Below are positions 40,499 through 46,717 of a stretch of DNA of 46,717 nt, one piece after another. The DNA is from Purshia tridentata (Eukaryota; Streptophyta; Magnoliopsida; Rosales; Rosaceae), in NCBI GenBank assembly GCA_003254885.1, contig QANT01008682.1, forward strand, positions 1-46,717, given 5' to 3'. Under the pieces are notes generated by a model, which was not told where the DNA came from, did not search any database, and saw only the letters and a list, made by a program, of their open reading frames with translations. How positions within the stretch are numbered: the first letter of the stretch is position 1; every line of letters begins with the position of its first letter. Both the position numbers and the translations under genes were made by a program.

Positions 40499-42548
40499 AG
40501 TAGTTGCACTCACAGAAGGATGGGATTATTGGATATAGATAGTCAGCATTGTGAGTTTCCTATGCTTAGAAGAAAGCATATTGGTTCCAATGTAGTTGTA
40601 TTCTGGGTTAAATCTTGTTAGATTCTTACGAGTATGTAGTTGGAGACCCCTCAGTTCACATGGGTTCTGCTCATCTGAGTCTCTGTTGCAACATTTTTCA
40701 TGTCCTTGGTGGATTCAAGCCATCCTTAGCCAAATAAGGAGGTAATTGCAATGTAATCCATATACATGTTGCTAAATTATGCTCAATTCAGGCTTTTGAC
40801 AATGAGAGGATCGTGCAACAGTGTTCTAAGCTATACTTGAAGGTTAACATTGCACTGACTGTGTTTATATTTTGTGAGCATTGCTAGTATATGAATCTAC
40901 TTTTGGTGGTTGCATTGCTAGTAATCTTAATAATTTTTTTGTAAAATATACTTTTTAAAATCTCAAGTGAGACTCAGATTCATAACCCCATATGATCATA
41001 TCCTACCAAATGTTTTTACTTTCTATGACTTGTTACCAGTAGAAAAATGGTAAAGGAGGCAGATTCCTTTGTGCATATTATCACATCTTTTTGTGGAACA
41101 TGGGTGTAATTATTGAAAAGCAGCGTTGACACTTGATAGAGAAGTGATTTGGGTGAATGCAACCACGTTGATATTTGAACACTGATTACAATACAAATCT
41201 CAGAAGTTAACTCTTTTATCATGCATTCCTGTCCAAACGCAATTGACTAAAGAAGCCATTTCAAATGAGTGGTTGCAACTTGCAACATTTTGGCTTAATG
41301 TAAAATTCTACTTTTCAGAGCTCATCTTTAGCTGATTCAAACCTTCCACAACTCTTTCAATCCCCTCCACAACTCATGACTATTGTTGTATATTATATAT
41401 AGTATTCTGGGTCCTATTGTTTCAATTTTAATCTGACTTGTTCATTAATCGTGCCATGCTCAGATTAGATCTTAAGAGCAAAACATATTTCTATAGCAAA
41501 CATGACTCATACGCTCGTAATAGAATAAAATAATCCACATGCTAACAGACCCAAGAGAAAGAATCTTATAAGCCTACTAGGATGTATACAATACCATAGG
41601 ATGACATTTAATGTATAAAATACCAGTTAAATAGTTTTTTATTTGGACTTGGTACTCAATATCAATAATTGAGTACTAACTTAACATATTTTATGTTACT
41701 ATTTCCTATCATTTATGGATTCGTGTTAAGAACTAATACTTGATTTAAACCCACTAATTTCATGTAGAAAATGATAACCCTCAACATAATAAATCTAAGT
41801 TAATCACTTGGGACCTCAAGCCCCATCCACGCACTCTTATGTCCCTGCCAATGACATTTAATTGTGATTGATTTTTTTTGCACAAGTTGTGATTTATGAA
41901 TGATGGTATTTCGGTAATAATCGAGCCATCAAAACTATGCAAATGGAGCAAAAACCAGCGAACTGGCCTTTGGATGAAGCGAACTATGGCACACAGTAGG
42001 AAGCCATTTGCATTTAATAAAAAGAGACCTCACTTTTAGAGTGGGCACAAGGACAAACCATAGTAGGAATGGTAAACCATAGATTGAGATGTCTCCCAAC
42101 ATCTGAATTTCCTCAAATTAAACTTTGACTTTTATTTAAATTAAGTATTTAAACTATTATTTATTTTAATTTCATTATCGAATAATACTATCAAATTTTG
42201 ATAATATGTCTTGTACATGTCATATCTAGATCAGTCCATTCATGAAAGATAAATCAACATCGAAAATTCAATCCAAACAAGAGGATTACCACTATACTTT
42301 TGTAATAGTTAAAATCACATGCATCAACTCCCAAACCAAAAATAAATCAATAAATGAAAAAGATTTAATGGACTACTCTAACAACTACAAGCCTTTTTGC
42401 CCTTACTAACCTCATAATTAAACATTGTTAATCAAGATTCCACCCATAGTTACACGGTTACTTACACCCATAATTCTCTCCCTAAACCCAACAAAAAAAA
42501 AAAGACAATTGGTTTTTTTTCGACAAAGGGCTGACTTTTGTCGGTGAA
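40499..42548. other. Spacer between PPR and WRKY22-like genes (convergent 3' ends)
   Basis: Both neighbours end into this spacer, so it holds two 3' UTRs and no promoter of either. It is AT-rich and I recognise no gene, tRNA or clear mobile element. Confidence 0.5.
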
Positions 42549-43872
42549 TCAGATACTGCCGGCGGCCGCAGCAGCATTTTTAGCAATCCAAGGTATCCCA
42601 AATCTCGCCGGAGAGTGATCGGAAAAGTAGTCTCCGGCGAGCCCCTCTAAACCCACAAAGAAATCGTCGCTGACGACCGTATCGCAAAGCCCAAAGAACT
42701 CTTCTTCCTCGTCTTCCACCATGGGACTCGCCTTGTCCTCCTTGATTTCCGTGGTTGTACCTTGAGGTGCAACAAGCAGCTGCTCTTCGTCCACCGACGT
42801 CGATGTCGCCGGAGAGCAGGGCTTGGCTGTGGTGGGTTTGGTGGGGTCGCCGGCGGTGGCTGCCGGTTGGGGTGAGAAGGGCTTCTGGCGAGTGGAGCCG
42901 GCAAGCGAGTTCCGGTGAGTTGGGGCCGGGTGATTGTGCTCGGCCGTGTAGGTGACTATGAACATTTCCGGGTCGGATCTGTTCCGCTCCACTTGTTTTC
43001 GGGCCAAACAACCCTTTGAACTGCTACATCTATAATAGCCCCTGTGGTTTAAAAACAACACAAACCCATTACATTAAACCCTGTGAATTTTTAAAAAATT
43101 TAATAAAATTATTTATTTTTTACATGAATTATGAAAAATTAAATGAAAACACACCTAGGATATGGGGAGCCCTTGATGGGTTTTTGCCCATATTTACGCC
43201 ATGCCCATATGTCCGAAGAGAGACTCTCAGCTGGTACTTGGCAAACTTTCTTAAGCTGGTTCTTTCTGAAGTAAAGCATAAATGACTAAAATTATGGACT
43301 AAATAGAAAAATTTACGAGATGGGTATTTCCCAAAATTCAGTCTGTAGATTTTCCAAGTTGTAAACAAAATCGAGGAGAAATGTTTTTACCTTTTTTTGG
43401 ATCGTGGAGTAGTAGTAGTCAATGAACCAGCATGAGATGATTGCTTGGACTGCTGGTGTTGGTGTTGTTGTTTGGGCTGTGCTTGATCTTTCGATGGAGT
43501 ACTGAGAGAAGAGAAAGAAGAGATTGTTGGTGTGATTTGTACTGAGGAGAGAGGATGAGGCTGAGGAGGCTGAGATTTGGGGAAGAAGGGCTTGTAAAGG
43601 TCATGCAATTCCTCTATGGCATTTCTTGATTTAATGGGATCTGGGGGAGGAGAGAAAAGTAGAAGTTGGTCTACTACTGCAGCCTGTTGCGGAGGACTGC
43701 TGCTACAAAATGAAGAAAAGGAAGGGCTTGAATGAAAATCTGATGGCATGAAACATGTGTTGTTGTTGGTGGTGTTGGTGGTTGATGTGGTGTTGGTGCT
43801 TGTGGTGGTTGTGGTGGTGGTGGCGGTGGAGCAGCCTCTGACCACCGCCTGCAGATCCCAATCATCCTCCAT
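42549..43872 (-). CDS. WRKY22: WRKY transcription factor, group IIe, WRKY22-like
   Basis: Three exons, 43391-43872, 43155-43265 and 42549-43041 (1,086 nt, 361 aa). It starts [14 protein letters not shown], the hallmark N-terminus of WRKY22/27. Thr/Asn- and Ser/Pro/Gln-rich stretches follow, then a basic [13 protein letters not shown], and one WRKY domain ([20 protein letters not shown], then [40 protein letters not shown]). The zinc finger is C-X5-C with HNH, as in group II. Intron 2 splits the Arg of PR (AG|G), the standard WRKY intron. The C-terminus is acidic ([13 protein letters not shown]). Known role of the clade: MAPK-linked immune and senescence signalling. A W-box TTGACT lies about 390 bp upstream (44264-44269), allowing WRKY autoregulation. 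The start at 43872 is chosen for the conserved N-terminus, not the longer in-frame Met at 43962. Confidence 0.9.
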
Positions 43873-43990
43873 ATTGAGAGACAAGGTTTGTGAATCTGTA
43901 CCTTGTGTCTGATAGCTACCACTGTTTGAGGACAAGAAAAAGAGACAGAGAGAGCGAGACAAAAGAGGGCGCTGACTTTTTATACGTGTA

Positions 43991-44055
43991 GAGAGAGAGA
44001 GAGAGAGAGGTGATAAGGGTGTAATGAGTAGGGAAAGGAATTATATAAAACAATG

Positions 44056-44086
<31 letters not shown>
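43991..44086. repeat. Two (GA)n microsatellites upstream of WRKY22-like gene
   Basis: GA runs at about 43991-44009 and 44063-44086 read as CT tracts on the coding strand, in the leader/core promoter zone. Likely polymorphic. Confidence 0.85.
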
Positions 44087-45186
44087 TGGGTTTTAATTTA
44101 TTTCTTTTCATTTACAAAAAGTCTAAAGGGCAAAAACAAGTGGTTTTCCTCTAGTGAGAGAAAGAGGAGAGAGGTTGGCATCTCTATGCTTTGCTTTGCT
44201 TTTTTGTTGAAAAATAAATTAGAAATGAAAATCGAAAATGAAAACTGGTTTTCGGATTTGGGGTTGACTTCGTGAAATGTCAAAGGCGGATTTGATTAGA
44301 AAAGTTTGCACACGGTGTCTAGGGAGTGGAGCTCGCGAGTTATACCGACAAAAAGAGAGAGAGAGTGAATTAATATTTTATTAATAAATGGAATGAAAAA
44401 GTGGAAGCCAGTTAATTTGGGCGCTCCTGTCAAAACGCTTGATATGCTCTGCTATTGCGAGATTTTAGTGGGTAGGTAAGAATCATGCACACCCTAATTT
44501 GCGTCTTGCCTATAATTGATCCATTTTTATTAGGGGTTTCAAATTTAATTCAATCTCTTCTTAATTTTATCAATCTAAATCAATAATTTTGACCAAACAA
44601 TCTAAAGCTTAGACGATTATGTTAGCTAAATTACTCAATCTTCATGTCACGCTTATTATGCTATTGGTTTTGATTTGATGACAATTTTGTTTCTATGTTT
44701 CAATATTTTTTTTCTTTTCCAAAATTATAAATCATCCATTTAGCATTAGTTGGATGCTACTTTTAAGTCAAATTGATTGGATTTCAAACTTATAGATCAA
44801 TAAACACCACTAATTTTGTTTACTTATGATACATTCATGGTGAATCTTAAATATCAAGACCAACTCATAAAGGATTCCAAAAGGCCTAAAACATTTGACA
44901 TAATATATAATATCACACATATCATGCTTGACTCATTCCACAATATAGTCTTATACACCAAACTATTCATTTTTTAGAACTCCCTTCAAGGATTATCACC
45001 ACTATTATATCAATGTTTTATCAAAAATATTTTATTTGGTAACTTATTTGATCACTGTTAAATAACTAAATAAATTTTTATTTAATTAAATTTTTGCATG
45101 AATAATTTTGAAGAGTCATAAAGAGTAAATGATTCGATTATTGAACTATGTTTTGGAGTAAGCCTAATGTCATATTACATCACAAG

Positions 45187-45706
45187 GAATGCTAGTTACC
45201 TTATATTTTCTACATTCTCCTTCTACCTTTACTCTTTATTTTTTCATCACTCAGTGTAATCACAAGTTCACAACACGTGGTATAACCAGCCTATATGTTG
45301 CAATATGGGTGAATGTTCTTAATATTGTATCTTACAAATATAAACACATCGTCAATAATACCATTACACGTTGGATTGATTACACCACATAACGATATAT
45401 CGGTTATACTGAATAATTTTTTCATAATCAGAACCGCTCATTTTATAGATCACTCTTTAAATATCATATTTACAAAAAATCAACCAAATCGAAAATTGTT
45501 TAATCATCAATATATGGTTTGATAATAGTTAGATTCACCATATAAATTTAATAACGTTAGATGAATGAATGATTTTTAATTCAGTTGATTTTTTATAAAG
45601 ACGATATTTAAAGAGTATCTAATTAGAAATGAACAATTATGATGATAAAACTACATTATTAAATAAACAAAAGAAAGAAGTTAGAAGGAGAAAATAGCTA
45701 ACATGT
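45187..45706. mobile_element. MITE-like element candidate with imperfect terminal inverted repeats
   Basis: The left end AATGCTAGTTACC...TTCTCCTTCTAC and the right end GAAGGAGAAAATAGCTAAC are imperfect reverse complements (shared core TTCTCCTTCTA and a TAGTTA/TAGCTA-type tip). About 520 bp, no coding capacity. Ends and target duplication are uncertain. Confidence 0.4.
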
Positions 45707-46717
45707 ACATATCTTAAATTACATATGTTGGTATGTACTTAAACATTCCTCTATATTACTAACTTTATGTTTGATACTTAAAGTTTTTAACTAGCATGCA
45801 TCAAAATCTCTCCAAGGCAGGCTAGGCTAGGCATACATGTCCCCATTTAGAAATGCTCATATTAGATATAGATGGTACAGTCACACATTGCTCATTTTTA
45901 AGTAAATTACATACACTCATTGTATAACAAACTTCAAAACTAGACATTGTTGGTTGTCATTTCTCATAAAACGTTGGTCTCAAGTTCTCAACCCAATATA
46001 CATAAAAGAACATATTTAAATTAAGTAAAAGATTGCAACAATTAAACTTTGAGGCGCATGCACTTGTGATTGTAATGAGGCGCTGTCTCTCTTTCTTCGA
46101 ATCGATCCGACGATCACGATATGTTTAAAGTGTGCTATCAAAATTGGCGGTGATTTGAGGTCTTCTAGTATTGAACGATGTGTGATTCACTGACACGGCG
46201 TTAGTGAGTTGTGTGAGTGCATGTAAAGTTGGTTCCTAAACGTAAGTAGCACAAGGCATTGAATTATAAGTGTGTGGGGTCAAGAAATTATACAAAAAAA
46301 GGACTAAATAAAGAAGAAAAAGAGTTACATGTATAATTTTTTTTTTAGAAATTTAGGATTAAATACCAAGTTTTAATACTTTTTAGAAAATCAGTTTTGT
46401 TCATAATTTTTAGATTTAGCTACTAACTAATGAACTTGATTTTTAGAATAGGTCACAAATTTACAGCCCATTTATTTTGGACTTTATTTGTTTGACAAAT
46501 TTGCCCTTCTATTTTCCTTTGGCCACATATAATAGGTCTTAGATAAAATTAAATGTAAATGCCCCATAACCCCCTAATTAGAGCTACAATATTTCTAAAC
46601 CCCCACCTTATATTAAACTATCCCAAAACCCCTTAGTTTTCATTTAAACTCTCTCAAAACCCCCTTTTCAAAGCTAGCCCCTTTTTAATATTTATTATAT
46701 TCCAATTATATCCTTTT

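Larger units (their letters stand above)
43873..46717. other. Terminal spacer
   Basis: WRKY22-like upstream region with GA microsatellites, then AT-rich sequence with the MITE candidate at 45187-45706. Nothing else in the last 1 kb can be supported as a gene. Confidence 0.55.

Noticed and set aside
43873..43962. Longer N-terminus for the WRKY22-like protein
   Set aside because: The conserved [14 protein letters not shown] start at 43872 defines the family N-terminus.
1..46717. CRISPR array, prokaryotic operon or viral insertion
   Set aside because: No regularly spaced repeats, no bacterial gene organisation, and no reverse transcriptase, capsid or integrase coding segment recognised.

Overview
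This window looks like nuclear DNA of a flowering plant. The genes are interrupted by GT-AG introns, the spacers are AT-rich, and there are plant-only families: WRKY, ATL RING-H2, LEA14/WHy, NDR1/HIN1-like LEA_2 and P-class PPR. There is also one plant-type tRNA-Ala(AGC). The protein sequences suggest a eudicot, possibly Rosaceae (Prunus-like), but that is an impression and was not tested. One ambiguous base (n) lies at 18072.

Layout: a single-exon SAM-dependent methyltransferase-like membrane-anchored protein (2.1-3.6 kb, -); an ATL67/68-like RING-H2 E3 ligase (5.1-5.7 kb, -); a non-autonomous hAT-like insertion with 8-bp flanking duplications (7.2-8.0 kb); two membrane-anchored LEA_2 proteins (8.5-9.2 and 11.6-12.2 kb, -); tRNA-Ala(AGC) (12.7 kb, -); a head-to-tail array of five two-exon LEA14-type (WHy) genes (13.1-21.4 kb, all -), three of which share a promoter block with ABRE cores; a WRKY43/24/56-like group IIc factor (23.2-24.7 kb, -); mitochondrial ribosomal protein mL46 (26.4-29.1 kb, -); a proline iminopeptidase (30.1-33.6 kb, -, ten exons); ketopantoate hydroxymethyltransferase (34.2-37.0 kb, +, five exons) head-to-head with it; a 773-residue P-class PPR protein (38.2-40.5 kb, +); and a WRKY22-like group IIe factor (42.5-43.9 kb, -). 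The last ~2.8 kb and other spacers hold no gene I can support, but contain several foldback/MITE-like repeats and local tandem duplications.

The gene order is informative. From memory of Arabidopsis loci, the order ATL - LEA_2 - LEA14 - WRKY43 - KPHMT matches At2g46160-46110, and ATL - iminopeptidase - KPHMT - PPR matches At3g61550-61520. The window therefore looks like the less-fractionated ancestor-like version of two Arabidopsis duplicate segments, with a local LEA14 expansion. Functionally it combines stress/ABA-type genes on the left (LEA14 array, LEA_2, ATL, WRKY) with four consecutive genes whose products are probably organellar on the right (mL46, iminopeptidase, KPHMT, PPR). Exon boundaries were deduced by hand from splice signals, reading frame and family conservation; each gene's coding length sums to a multiple of three.
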